Shown piece by piece: positions 17,278-26,611 of a stretch of 64,000 bases of DNA. The translations under genes were made by a program, and so were the position numbers. Under the pieces are notes generated by a model. That model saw only the letters and a list, made by a program, of their open reading frames with translations, did not search any database and was not told where the DNA came from. The stretch comes from HTCC5015 sp051747425 (GTDB lineage Bacteria > Pseudomonadota > Gammaproteobacteria > HTCC5015). The stretch lies in NCBI GenBank assembly GCA_051747425.1, contig JBNJGD010000004.1, positions 62,001 through 126,000 on the forward strand, in the 5' to 3' direction. How positions within the stretch are numbered: position 1 is the stretch's first letter; each line of letters opens with the position of its first letter.

Positions 17278-18410
17278 TCGTAATCATCGGCACCGGCCTG
17301 GCCGGGTACACCACCGCCAAAGAATTCCGCAAGCACGACAGCGAAACGCCGCTGACCCTGATCACCGCCGACGACGGTGTCAACTACTCAAAGCCCATGC
17401 TCTCCAACGCCCTGACCAAGGAAAAGGACCCAGACAGCCTGGCCATGCAGAGCGCCGACAAAATGGCCGAGACCCTGAACGCCACCATCAAGACCCATAC
17501 CAGGGTGGAAGCCATCAACCCGGCCAAACACACCATCACCGCCGGTGGCGAAACCCTCGAGTACAGCAAACTGGTGCTGGCCACCGGTGCCAACCCGATC
17601 ATGCCACCGCTGGAAGGTGACGCCACCGACGATGTTCACTCGGTGAACTCCCTGCACCACTATCGCCGCTTCCATCCGGCGGTGGGCGACACCGAGACCA
17701 TCGCCATCATCGGTCCCGGCCTGATCGGCTGCGAGTTTGCCAACGACCTGGCCAACATCGGCAAGCGTGTCCATGTCGTCGGCCCGGACAGTACCCCGCT
17801 CAGCCTGCTTCTGCCGGAAGCGGCCGGCAAGGCCCTGAAGGCCGACCTGGAGCACCAGGGCGTTCAGTTCCACCTGGGCGTTCTGCCCAAGGCTGTCAAC
17901 AGAAAGGGCAGCGGCTACGAGCTGACTCTGGACAGTGGCGAAACCATTGAGGCTGACTGCGTTCTGAGTGCTGTGGGCCTGCGGCCCAACACCGATCTGG
18001 CGGAGATGGCCGACCTGCATGTTGAGCGCGGCGTAGTCGCCAACCGCCTGCTGCAAACCAGCGATCCGGACATCTACACCCTGGGCGACAGCGCCCAAAT
18101 CGAGGGCCGGGTACTGCCCTACATCATGCCGATCATGCACGCCGCCCGCTCTCTGGGTAAAACCCTCGCCGGCGAGGATACCGAGGTCAAATACCCGGCG
18201 ATGCCGGTGGTGATCAAAACCCCGGCCCACCCGATTGTGATCTCCGCACCGGAGCCGGGCGCCGAGGGCGAGTGGGACATCGAGGAGCGCGAGGACGGCG
18301 TCAAGGCCCTGTTCAAGAACGGCGACAAGCTCCTCGGCTTTGCCCTCACCGGCTCCGCCGTTTCGGAGAAACAGGCCCTGACAAAGGAACTGCCTCCGGT
18401 TCTGGCCTGA
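17274..18410 (+). CDS. rubB: Rubredoxin-NAD(+) reductase
   Basis: A 378-residue FAD/NAD-dependent reductase of the RubB/AlkT type, which passes electrons from NADH to rubredoxin and on to alkane hydroxylase or peroxide-reducing enzymes. The FAD motif GTGLAG is at 6-11, NYSKPMLSNAL is family-typical, the NAD motif GPGLIG lies near 148 and TLGDSAQ binds FAD near the C terminus. No rubredoxin gene or alkB lies in the window; it overlaps the DUF4377 gene by 4 bp. Its length fits the family (about 380 residues). Confidence 0.88.
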   Translation: MIVIIGTGLAGYTTAKEFRKHDSETPLTLITADDGVNYSKPMLSNALTKEKDPDSLAMQSADKMAETLNATIKTHTRVEAINPAKHTITAGGETLEYSKLVLATGANPIMPPLEGDATDDVHSVNSLHHYRRFHPAVGDTETIAIIGPGLIGCEFANDLANIGKRVHVVGPDSTPLSLLLPEAAGKALKADLEHQGVQFHLGVLPKAVNRKGSGYELTLDSGETIEADCVLSAVGLRPNTDLAEMADLHVERGVVANRLLQTSDPDIYTLGDSAQIEGRVLPYIMPIMHAARSLGKTLAGEDTEVKYPAMPVVIKTPAHPIVISAPEPGAEGEWDIEEREDGVKALFKNGDKLLGFALTGSAVSEKQALTKELPPVLA

Positions 18411-18430
18411 GAGTGGCCAGCATTCACAAG

Positions 18431-18457
18431 AACCGTCACCCATTGTAGGTGGCGGTT
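18431..18457 (+). terminator. Probable terminator after rubB
   Basis: A 10-bp stem, AACCGTCACC/GGTGGCGGTT with one G-U pair and a 7-nt loop, follows rubB by 20 bp. The T tract after it is short (TTTCT), so termination is plausible but not certain. Confidence 0.55.
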
Positions 18458-18509
18458 TCTCCTGCATGGGGCCACACTCGGTGCATACTCAATCAATATG
18501 AGGTGCACA

Positions 18510-19337
18510 ATGGCTACACGAGCGACACCCCAACCCCGCCGCATGGACTTCCAGTTCGATCCAAAAATGGAAAAGTACTGGTTCCTCGGCAACAGCCTTC
18601 TGAGCACCATGATCAGCGTTATGTCGGGTATGTTCCCCGAGGGCGAGCGCTTTTTTATTCACGCCGTGCGCCACTACCAGGAGCAAATTACCGACCCGGA
18701 GCTGCAGCGCGAAATTCGCGCCTTTATCGGCCAGGAAGCCCACCACGGCAACGCACACGAAGTGGTCAACCGTCTCATTACCGAGCGCGGCATTCCCGTC
18801 AATGAAGTTGAAGCACAGGTCATCAATAACCTCAAGATGGCCAAGGGCCGCCTCAAGCCCCGTGGCCAGCTGGCCATCACCATTGCCCTGGAACACTTCA
18901 CCGCCATGCTCGCCAACTGGCTGCTTCAGCACCCCGAGGTGATGGACGATTTGCCCCGGGACATGCAAGAGCTGTTTGTCTGGCATGCGATTGAAGAAAT
19001 CGAACACAAATCTGTGGCCTTCGATGTTTATCAACAGTGCGAAGGCAACTACTTTGTCCGCTCATTTTTCATGATGACGGCGACCTTCAAGTTTCTCCGG
19101 GAAATCGTCAAGTTTCAGATCAAGTTCCTGTGGCGCGACCGCCACTTCCCGCGCTGGTGGGAGTTCCGTGGAGCCGCTCGCTTCCTGTTCGGTCGCGGTG
19201 GCGCACTCAGCAGCACCCTGGGACACTACTTCTCCTACTATCGCCCCGGTTTTCACCCCTGGCAGCATGACAACAGCCACCTGATCGCCGACTGGGAGAA
19301 GCGCTTCCCCCGAGTGTCCCGAAGACAGACGGCCTGA
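18510..19337 (+). CDS. PF10118 'metal-dependent hydrolase' paralogue with diiron-like motifs
   Basis: A 275-residue paralogue of the protein at 5380-6231. The diiron-type positions are conserved: Glu46, ExxH at 76-79 (QEAHH), Glu128-His129 and ExxH at 163-166 (EIEH). The start at 18510 is preferred because GAGGTG lies just before it and the MATR start matches the paralogue; an ATG four codons earlier would consume that site. It stands alone after rubB and is followed 64 bp later by the YihY gene. The exact reaction is unknown. Confidence 0.85.
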   Translation: MATRATPQPRRMDFQFDPKMEKYWFLGNSLLSTMISVMSGMFPEGERFFIHAVRHYQEQITDPELQREIRAFIGQEAHHGNAHEVVNRLITERGIPVNEVEAQVINNLKMAKGRLKPRGQLAITIALEHFTAMLANWLLQHPEVMDDLPRDMQELFVWHAIEEIEHKSVAFDVYQQCEGNYFVRSFFMMTATFKFLREIVKFQIKFLWRDRHFPRWWEFRGAARFLFGRGGALSSTLGHYFSYYRPGFHPWQHDNSHLIADWEKRFPRVSRRQTA

Positions 19338-19401
19338 CTCCCCCCCCTTTTTCGTCGGGCGCTCACTGTGAGGCCGGGGCACTTCGTGTTACAAAGCGTC
19401 T

Positions 19402-20742
19402 ATGACAGAAAAAACGCTCAACCCGAAACTCGCCGAATGGCTGTGGGACGAGAAGCACCTGGATGACAGCCGGGCCAAGCGCTGGCTGCTGGTGTTTCTT
19501 CGCTATCTCTATGTGCTGACCGACGATTTTCTCAGCGGTCAGCTGACCATGCGGGCCATGGGTCTGGTCTACACCACCCTACTTTCCATCGTGCCGCTGA
19601 TGGCGGTGAGCTTTTCCGTGCTCAAGGCCTTTGGCGTCCACAACAAGCAGCTCGAGCCATTGATGATGCAGTTCCTGGCGCCAATGGGTGAGCAGGGCGC
19701 GGAAATTACCGAAAAGATCATCGGCTTTATCGACAATATCAAAATTGGCGTGCTCGGTATCTTTGGTGTGGTGCTGTTGTTTTACATCGCCATTTCCCTG
19801 ATCCAGAAAATCGAAAGCACCTTCAATTATCTCTGGCGCCTGAACGAGAGCCGCAGCCTGGGGCGCCGCTTTACCGATTACGGTTCGGTCATGCTGATTG
19901 GCCCGCTGCTGGTGTTCTCCGCCATCGGCATGTCGGCCAAAGTGCTCAGCGGCTCCTATGTACAGAGCATCGCCGAGTACGCCCTGATCGGCGACCTGAT
20001 CGACTTTGCCACCAAGTCGCTGCCCTATCTGATGATCATGGCGGCCTTTGCCTTTTTCTACATTTTTATCCCCAACACCCGGGTCAAACTCAGGGCGGGC
20101 ATTCTCGCCGGGGTCATCGCCGGCTTCCTGTGGCAGAGCCTGGGTTGGGCCTTCGGCAGCTTTATCGTCAAATCCACCGGCAGCCCCACCTACGCGGTCT
20201 ACTCCGGCTTCGCCATCCTCATTCTTTTCATGATGTGGATTTACATCAGCTGGTTGATCGTCCTGATTGGCGGCAGCATCGCTTTCTACATCCAGCATCC
20301 AGAGTATGTGGTGCCGGTGGGTCGCGGCGGTGGGTTAAGTAACCGCCAGCGCGAGCGCCTGGCTCTGCAGATCATGGCCCTGATTGCCGAAAACCACTAC
20401 CGGGGAGACCGGCCACTGGATGCCAACCAGTTTGTCAGCCGCCTCAAGGTACAGATCCAGGGCGTTCAGCAAGTGCTTGAAGCGCTTGAGGAGGCACACC
20501 TGATTGAGGAGAACGGCGAAAACCCGCCGCAGTACCTGCCGCGGGTGCCGCTGGAGGCGACACCCGCCTGGCGCGTGGTCGAAGTCATTCGGGAGATCGG
20601 CGCCATGCCTCCCCTGTTTCACCGCGGTCCGAGTCCCGTGGGCCGGGTAAACGAGATGACCGATCGCCTGGAAAGTGCCCAGCAAGAGGCCCTGGAGAAC
20701 ATCAGCATCAAGGATCTCGCCGATATTGAAAGCGGAGAATAA
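19402..20742 (+). CDS. YihY/BrkB family inner-membrane protein
   Basis: A 446-residue protein. Residues about 20-300 hold six hydrophobic segments with the YihY family features (RAMGLVYTTLLSIVPLMAVSFSVLKAFG and NTRVKLRAGILAG). The C-terminal 130 residues are soluble and contain a winged-helix-like part (LALQIMALIAENHYRG), an extension seen in the longer members of this family. The function is not settled; the old name ribonuclease BN is wrong for this family. Confidence 0.88.
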   Translation: MTEKTLNPKLAEWLWDEKHLDDSRAKRWLLVFLRYLYVLTDDFLSGQLTMRAMGLVYTTLLSIVPLMAVSFSVLKAFGVHNKQLEPLMMQFLAPMGEQGAEITEKIIGFIDNIKIGVLGIFGVVLLFYIAISLIQKIESTFNYLWRLNESRSLGRRFTDYGSVMLIGPLLVFSAIGMSAKVLSGSYVQSIAEYALIGDLIDFATKSLPYLMIMAAFAFFYIFIPNTRVKLRAGILAGVIAGFLWQSLGWAFGSFIVKSTGSPTYAVYSGFAILILFMMWIYISWLIVLIGGSIAFYIQHPEYVVPVGRGGGLSNRQRERLALQIMALIAENHYRGDRPLDANQFVSRLKVQIQGVQQVLEALEEAHLIEENGENPPQYLPRVPLEATPAWRVVEVIREIGAMPPLFHRGPSPVGRVNEMTDRLESAQQEALENISIKDLADIESGE

Positions 20743-20812
20743 TGGTGCACAAAAGGGCACTATTGGTCCGCACTGCGGTCATTGATACTCAATCCATAAA
20801 AACGCGGACACC

Positions 20813-22207
20813 ATGGCAGTATTAACCGGTCGTCAAACCCTGCAACGCGCGGGAACAGCATTGGGGCTGGCCCTGTTGACGGCCTGTGCCGGCGTGGAAC
20901 CCATGCCCGCTGAGGAAGCCCAGATCCCCCAACCCGAAACATTGGCCCACAGCGAATTGGTGGCCCCCGACTGGCCGCAACTGTTCACACAGCCCGCACT
21001 GGATGCCCTGATTGAAGAGGCGCTGGCCAATAACCAGGACTGGCGGGCCACCCGGGCGCGATTGCGCGCCGCGGTTGCCGCCACCGGCGACGATCAAAGA
21101 TGGCCCACACTAAGTGCTGAGATCGATCGCCAGCGCCGGGATGACGACGGCAACCGCAGCGACAGCGCCAGTGCCGCCCTGCGGATGAATTGGGAGCTGG
21201 ACATCTGGGGCAGACTGGCGGCGCAAAACGCCAGCGAGGATTTCACCGCTGGTGCCCTGGCCGCCGACGCCGCCTGGGCGCGCTATTCCCTGGCCGCCAA
21301 TGTCGCCAAGGCATGGTTCCAGGCCAGCGCACAACGCGCCCAGTGGGCTCTGAACCGGGAGCGCCACGAAAGCCTCGGCAACAGTCTGGAGACCATTGAA
21401 GACGGCTACCGGCGCGGCACGCGACAGGCGCTGGAGGTCTACAGTGCACGCGCCGAGCTGGCCAACAGTGAGAGCCAACTGACCCGAAGCGAACGCCTGT
21501 ATCAACAGAGCCGCTACCAGCTCAACCTGCTGTTGGGCCGCTATCCCGGTGCCGAGGTAAGCGTTCCCGAGTCGCTGCCCGAACCCGGCGAGCCGCTGCC
21601 GGCCCAGCTCTCCTCCGAGCTGCTGGAGCGACGGCCCGATGTGCGCGCGGCTCAACTGGAGCTGGCCGCCAAAGCCGCCGATCTCAAAGTGGCCAGGCGC
21701 AACCGATTGCCGCGCTTCTCACTCACCGCCAGTGCCGGCAATGCCAGTGATCGCCTGAGCGAAGTGGCCTCGGGCAACGATCCCTTCTGGAGCGCCCTGG
21801 GCAACCTGACACTGCCACTCTTCCAGGGCGGCGCTCTGGCCGCCGAACAAAGCCGCCAGGCCGAACTCTATCAGGCCAAACTGGCGGAATTCCGCGGCAC
21901 GGCCCTGCAGGCCTTCTCCGAAACCCTCAACGCCCTGGACAGCGAGTCCGCCCTGTGGCGCCAGTGGCTGGCCGCGCGCCGCGCCGCCACCACCGCCGAA
22001 CAGGCCGCCGACCAGTCCTTTGAGCGCTACATTGCCGGCCTGGAGAACTTCAACACCTGGCTGCAGGCCCAGCGCACGGCCTACGATCGCGCCAGTGCCG
22101 CCATCGACCTTCAGGCTCAGTTACTGCAGAACCGCGTCGACCTGCACCTCGCCCTCGGCGGTCGCTTTGACAAAGAATCCACACGGAGTGCTCCGGATGC
22201 CTCGTAA
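20813..22207 (+). CDS. RND efflux outer-membrane lipoprotein (NodT/OprM family)
   Basis: A 464-residue TolC-like outer-membrane factor. It has a lipobox-like signal end (LLTACAG, Cys25) and two outer-membrane-efflux repeats with long alpha-hairpin segments (about 70-260 and 270-455), including the family motif ERRPDVRAAQLEL. It would form the trimeric exit duct for the pump encoded next. The adaptor gene starts 11 bp before this stop, so the genes are coupled. No dedicated regulator gene is adjacent. Confidence 0.9.
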   Translation: MAVLTGRQTLQRAGTALGLALLTACAGVEPMPAEEAQIPQPETLAHSELVAPDWPQLFTQPALDALIEEALANNQDWRATRARLRAAVAATGDDQRWPTLSAEIDRQRRDDDGNRSDSASAALRMNWELDIWGRLAAQNASEDFTAGALAADAAWARYSLAANVAKAWFQASAQRAQWALNRERHESLGNSLETIEDGYRRGTRQALEVYSARAELANSESQLTRSERLYQQSRYQLNLLLGRYPGAEVSVPESLPEPGEPLPAQLSSELLERRPDVRAAQLELAAKAADLKVARRNRLPRFSLTASAGNASDRLSEVASGNDPFWSALGNLTLPLFQGGALAAEQSRQAELYQAKLAEFRGTALQAFSETLNALDSESALWRQWLAARRAATTAEQAADQSFERYIAGLENFNTWLQAQRTAYDRASAAIDLQAQLLQNRVDLHLALGGRFDKESTRSAPDAS

Positions 22208-23309
22208 ATTGCTTCTGCCCCTGATCATTATCGCCGTCGCCCTGGCCGCCGTGGTTCTGCTGTATACCGCCCGCCCCGAACCGGCCCGCCGAGCCAGCGT
22301 TCCCGAACCGGTCATTCAAGTCGAGACGAGCCGCGCACAGTTTGGCCAACACCGCGTCACCCTGCCCAGCCGCGGGCTGCTCAAGCCGCTCAACGCCTCC
22401 ACCCTGGCCGCCCAGGTCAGCGGCGAAATTGTGGCGGTGGAAAACGCCGCCCGCCCCCAGGGCCAGTTTAAAAAGGGCGATCTGCTGCTGCGCATTGACG
22501 ACCGCAACTACCGGGCCGCTCTGCGCCTGGCCGAAGCCGAACTGCAGGAGGCCGAGGTGGCACTGAGCGAAGAACGCGCTCGCAGTGAGCAGGCCCGCCG
22601 GGACTGGGAGCGTCTCAACGGCGATGAAAGCGCCAATCCGCTGGTTCTGCGCGAACCGCAACTGGCCGCCGCCGAAGCCCGCGCCGAAGCCGCACGGGCG
22701 CAGCGCGACCGCGCACAGCTCGATCTCGAACGCAGTCGCATCCACGCTCCCTTCGACGGCGCCAGCACCGCCTTGCACGCCAATCTCGGCCAGTATGTCA
22801 GCGCCGGTTCGCCACTGGTGGACATCGTCGGCCTGACGGTACTGGAAGTAGCCCTGCCCATCAGTGCCCGCTGGCGACACCTTTTGGCGGAAGACATCCA
22901 TGGACTGGACATTGCGCTCACCGATGAGAGCGGTGCCCGGGTCGAGGCCCGGGCCGAACGGCTGGCGCCGGTGATAGACGGCGACAGCCGACAATTGCAC
23001 CTGATCGCCCGGCTCGACGCCAGCGGCGGTAACAGCCTGCCCAGTGGCGCTTTCGTCAACGCCGACATTCCCGGTCGCACCCTCGACGATGTGGTGGTCT
23101 TGCCCCGGGAGGCTCTGGTCGATGGCGAAGCCGTTTGGCGCATCGAGGATGAGCGCCTCTACAAAACGCCGGTGCAGGTTGTCTGGCAGAGCCGGGACGA
23201 AGTCGTTATCAGCGGCGGCATCGAGGAAGATGACCTGATCAATATTACTCCGCTGGCCAAGGTGGTCAGCGGCACCCGGGTGTCACTGATTGGGGAAGAC
23301 GACTCGTGA
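22197..23309 (+). CDS. RND efflux periplasmic adaptor (membrane fusion protein)
   Basis: A 370-residue HlyD/AcrA-type adaptor. One N-terminal hydrophobic anchor (about 5-23), a biotinyl-lipoyl half with GEIVAVE...GQFKKGDLLLRID, a coiled-coil hairpin rich in Glu/Arg/Ala (about 100-165) and the beta-barrel region follow in order. It links the inner-membrane pump to the outer-membrane duct. It overlaps the upstream gene by 11 bp and the permease gene by 4 bp (GTGA). Confidence 0.9.
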   Translation: MPRKLLLPLIIIAVALAAVVLLYTARPEPARRASVPEPVIQVETSRAQFGQHRVTLPSRGLLKPLNASTLAAQVSGEIVAVENAARPQGQFKKGDLLLRIDDRNYRAALRLAEAELQEAEVALSEERARSEQARRDWERLNGDESANPLVLREPQLAAAEARAEAARAQRDRAQLDLERSRIHAPFDGASTALHANLGQYVSAGSPLVDIVGLTVLEVALPISARWRHLLAEDIHGLDIALTDESGARVEARAERLAPVIDGDSRQLHLIARLDASGGNSLPSGAFVNADIPGRTLDDVVVLPREALVDGEAVWRIEDERLYKTPVQVVWQSRDEVVISGGIEEDDLINITPLAKVVSGTRVSLIGEDDS

Positions 23310-26300
23310 TTGCCTGGTTTACCCGCAACCATGTGGCCGCCAATCTGCTGCTGGCCACCATCGTCGCCGCCGGTATCGTCAGCCTCACCACCAGGCTGCC
23401 ACTGGAGATCTTTCCCGAAATCAAAATTGATGTCATCAACATCACCGTGACCCAGCGCGCTGCGGCGCCGGAAGACATGGAAAAGGGCGTGGCCAGCCGC
23501 ATTGAGGACGCCATCGCCGACCTGCCGGAAATCGAAGAGCTGACCTCGCGCTCGGCGGAGCAAAGCGCCACCGTGACCGCCGAACTGGTCACCGGGGTCG
23601 ATGCCCAGGAGGTACTCAACGAAATCAAGTCGCGGGTCGACGCGCTCTCCACCCTTCCCGAGGGTGCCGAGCGACCGCGCATCGAATTGGCCCTGCGCAA
23701 GCGCGAGGTGCTCAATCTGATCATCTCTGGAGACATGGACGAAAAGGAGTTGAGCCAGGTCGCCCGGCGAATTCGCGACGATGTGGTGTTGCAACCGGGT
23801 ATTACCCAAAGTGATGTCGAGGGCATTCGCCCCTACGAGATCAATATCAATGTATCCCAGGACACCCTGCGCCAGTACGGACTGACACTGGACGACATCG
23901 GCAGGGCCGTACAGAGTGAGGCCATCGATCTCTCCGCCGGACAGATTCGCAGCGACAGCGGCGAAATCCGCGTGCGCGCCCGCTCCCAGGCCTACACCTA
24001 CGACGATTTTCTGGCCCTGGTGGTCAAACGCTTTGCCGATGGCTCGACCCTGACCGTCGGCGACCTGGCCACGGTCGACGACGGCTTCGAGGAGGACCCC
24101 ATCTTCACCCGCTACAACGGCGAGCGGGCGGCGGTGGTCAATATCTATCGCGTGGGCCAGGAAAGCGTGATCGACATCTCCCGTCTCGTCCGCGAATATC
24201 TGGGTGAACTGGAGCAGACCCTGCCCCCCACCGTCAGCGTGGAAATCTGGGACGACGACTCGCGCATCGTCAAGGCGCGCCTCGGCACTCTGCTCAACAG
24301 CGCCTGGCAGGGGGCGATCATGGTAATGATCCTGCTCAGCCTGTTCCTGCGACCCACCATTGCCTTTTGGGTAGTCGCCGGTATTCCGGTGAGTTTCATG
24401 GGTGCACTGGCCCTGATGCCGGCACTGGACATCAGCATCAATGTACTCAGCCTCTTCGCCTTTATTCTGGTGCTGGGTATCGTCGTCGACGACGCCATCG
24501 TCACCGCCGAAAATGTCTTTACCCACTACCGCCGCTTTCCCAACGAAAGCGGCGTCGACGCCGCCATCAACGGTACAAAGGAAGTGGCGGTGCCGGTGAC
24601 CTTCGGCATTCTGACCACCATCTGCGCCTTCCTGCCCTTTACCCTGATGAGTGGCCGCATGGCCACCATCTATCAGCAAATTGCCTTTGTCGTCATTCCG
24701 GTACTACTGTTTTCCCTGGTCGAGAGCAAGTTCATTCTCCCCGCCCACCTGAAGAACCTGAAGCGGGCCAGAGAGGACAAGGACAACGCCCTGAACCGCT
24801 TCCAGCACCGTTTTTCCCACGGCCTTGAGCGCTTTGTCCGCGAGTTCTACCAACCGGCGTTGGCCGTCCTCCTCAGGCGTCGCTACACCACTGTGATCGG
24901 TTTTATCGCCCTGACGGTAGTCACCGTGTCACTGGTCACCTCGGGCTGGACGCGCTTTGTCTTTTTCCCGCGCATTCCCAGCGAGAGCGCCACCGCCGAA
25001 CTGACCATGCAACGGGGAACACCGGTGGAGATCACCGAGGCCGCGATCGAGCGCATCGAGCGGGCCGCCATGGATCTGCGAAAGAAGTATCGCGATACCA
25101 ACGGCGACAGCGCCGTTCGCAATATTCTCTCCACCATTGGCGCCAGCGGTGGCGGCAGCAGCGGCCAGGGCAATGTCGGACGGGTGCGCTTCGAAATCAC
25201 CCCGCCGGAGGAGCGAACCAGTGAAATTGACCCGACGGAACTGGTTAACGAATGGCGCCGTTCACTCGATCCCATTGCCGGTGTCGAATCGCTTACCTTT
25301 GACGCCGAAATCGGCCGCAGCGGCCCTCCGATTGATGTCCAGATCACCGGTGACAACTACGCCTCCCTGCAGGCGGTGGTCGACGCTGTGCGCGAGAAGC
25401 TGGCCACCTACGACGGCGTGTTTGAAATTTCGGACAGCCTCTCCGACGGCAAGCAGGAACTGATACTAGAGCTCAAGCCACAGGCACAGATGCTGGGGCT
25501 CACGCTGGAGTCGGTCACCCGTCAGGTGCGCCAGGCCCTGGACGGTTTTCAGGCCCAGCGAATCCAGCGCGGCCAGGACGATGTTCGCGTAATGGTTCGC
25601 TATCCCCACGCGGATCGCCGCTCCCTGGACGACCTCGACGAAATGCGCCTGCTGACCCCGGCCGGCGAGGAAGTCCGCTTTGCCGATGTCACCGACTACC
25701 ACTACACCCGCGGCCCCTCGGCCATTTACCATGTCGATCGCCGCCGGGCCGTTAACATCCGCGCCGACATCGACAAGACCAGTGTCAACGCCACGGCACT
25801 CAATCGGGACCTGCGCGACTGGCTCAGCGATTACCTGCAACAGTATCCCGATGTGCACTTCAGTCTTGAAGGCGAGGCCCGGGAGCAGGCGGACTCCTTC
25901 CGCGACCTCAAGATCAGTGGCGCCATCGTGCTGTTTGCCATATACACCCTGCTCGCCATCCCCTTCAAATCCTACGCCCAACCCCTGATTGTCATGTCGA
26001 TCATCCCCTTCTCCATCACCGGGGCCATTGGCGGTCACTGGCTGATGGGGCACGACCTGTCGATGATGAGCATCATGGGCATGATGGCGCTGGTGGGCAT
26101 TGTGGTGAACGATTCCCTGGTGCTGGTGGACTTTATCAACCAGAAAGTCCGCGCCGGACACGAGCGATTCGACGCCGTTTTCCACGCCGGCGGCGCCCGC
26201 TTCCGGGCCGTTCTTCTGACCTCACTCACCACTTTTGTTGGCCTGGTACCGCTGCTCTTTGAAAAGAGCACCCAGGCCCAGTTCCTGATCCCCATGGCCA

Positions 26301-26440
26301 TTTCCCTGGGCTTCGGCATTCTCTATGCCACACTCGTCACGCTGGTGCTGGTACCCTGTCACTTTATGATACTCGACGACATCCAGCGCGGACTAAAACG
26401 CCTGGCGAGAGGCGCCAAACATGCGCTTTCAGCGGGTTGA
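23306..26440 (+). CDS. RND efflux permease (AcrB/MdtB-like superfamily)
   Basis: A 1044-residue proton-driven inner-membrane pump. The RND plan is clear: one N-terminal membrane segment, a large periplasmic domain (about 30-330), a six-segment bundle with VVDDAIVTAEN carrying the TM4 acidic residues, a second periplasmic domain (about 560-860) and a final bundle containing GIVVNDSLVLVDF. The sequence resembles the divergent AcrB-like group common in marine bacteria more than E. coli AcrB, so the substrate is not predicted. The start is GTG, overlapping the adaptor stop. Confidence 0.92.
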   Translation: MIAWFTRNHVAANLLLATIVAAGIVSLTTRLPLEIFPEIKIDVINITVTQRAAAPEDMEKGVASRIEDAIADLPEIEELTSRSAEQSATVTAELVTGVDAQEVLNEIKSRVDALSTLPEGAERPRIELALRKREVLNLIISGDMDEKELSQVARRIRDDVVLQPGITQSDVEGIRPYEININVSQDTLRQYGLTLDDIGRAVQSEAIDLSAGQIRSDSGEIRVRARSQAYTYDDFLALVVKRFADGSTLTVGDLATVDDGFEEDPIFTRYNGERAAVVNIYRVGQESVIDISRLVREYLGELEQTLPPTVSVEIWDDDSRIVKARLGTLLNSAWQGAIMVMILLSLFLRPTIAFWVVAGIPVSFMGALALMPALDISINVLSLFAFILVLGIVVDDAIVTAENVFTHYRRFPNESGVDAAINGTKEVAVPVTFGILTTICAFLPFTLMSGRMATIYQQIAFVVIPVLLFSLVESKFILPAHLKNLKRAREDKDNALNRFQHRFSHGLERFVREFYQPALAVLLRRRYTTVIGFIALTVVTVSLVTSGWTRFVFFPRIPSESATAELTMQRGTPVEITEAAIERIERAAMDLRKKYRDTNGDSAVRNILSTIGASGGGSSGQGNVGRVRFEITPPEERTSEIDPTELVNEWRRSLDPIAGVESLTFDAEIGRSGPPIDVQITGDNYASLQAVVDAVREKLATYDGVFEISDSLSDGKQELILELKPQAQMLGLTLESVTRQVRQALDGFQAQRIQRGQDDVRVMVRYPHADRRSLDDLDEMRLLTPAGEEVRFADVTDYHYTRGPSAIYHVDRRRAVNIRADIDKTSVNATALNRDLRDWLSDYLQQYPDVHFSLEGEAREQADSFRDLKISGAIVLFAIYTLLAIPFKSYAQPLIVMSIIPFSITGAIGGHWLMGHDLSMMSIMGMMALVGIVVNDSLVLVDFINQKVRAGHERFDAVFHAGGARFRAVLLTSLTTFVGLVPLLFEKSTQAQFLIPMAISLGFGILYATLVTLVLVPCHFMILDDIQRGLKRLARGAKHALSAG

Positions 26441-26609
26441 TCAGTTAACTGGCGCCGCGCTCGACCGGGCCTTTCAAGAGGCGGTCGGCTTGCAATCGCC
26501 AGTTTGCGCCGGTCTGAGCGATGAGCAAAAGCGCCAGCGGGTGGGCGAGGAGTTCGGCGAATACTGGCCCGTACCCGACGAACTGGTACACGCCAAACAG
26601 GAGGAATAA
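26421..26609 (+). CDS. Small hypothetical protein coupled to gloA
   Basis: A 62-residue protein, MRFQRVDQL at the start, mostly helical and without membrane segments or cysteine clusters. Its start overlaps the permease end by 20 bp and its stop lies 2 bp before the glyoxalase ATG, with that gene's Shine-Dalgarno (GGAGGA) inside this reading frame. This placement supports it being real. I do not recognise the family; the E/Q-rich GEEFGEYWPVPDELVHAKQEE tail may be a short binding segment. Confidence 0.5.
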   Translation: MRFQRVDQLTGAALDRAFQEAVGLQSPVCAGLSDEQKRQRVGEEFGEYWPVPDELVHAKQEE

Positions 26610-26611
26610 AC

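Noticed and set aside
23159..24679. A 506-codon open frame on the reverse strand across the RND adaptor and permease genes
   Set aside because: It lies antisense to clear RND genes; the GC-rich third positions create such frames, and its protein is rich in His, Gly and Asp without any domain.
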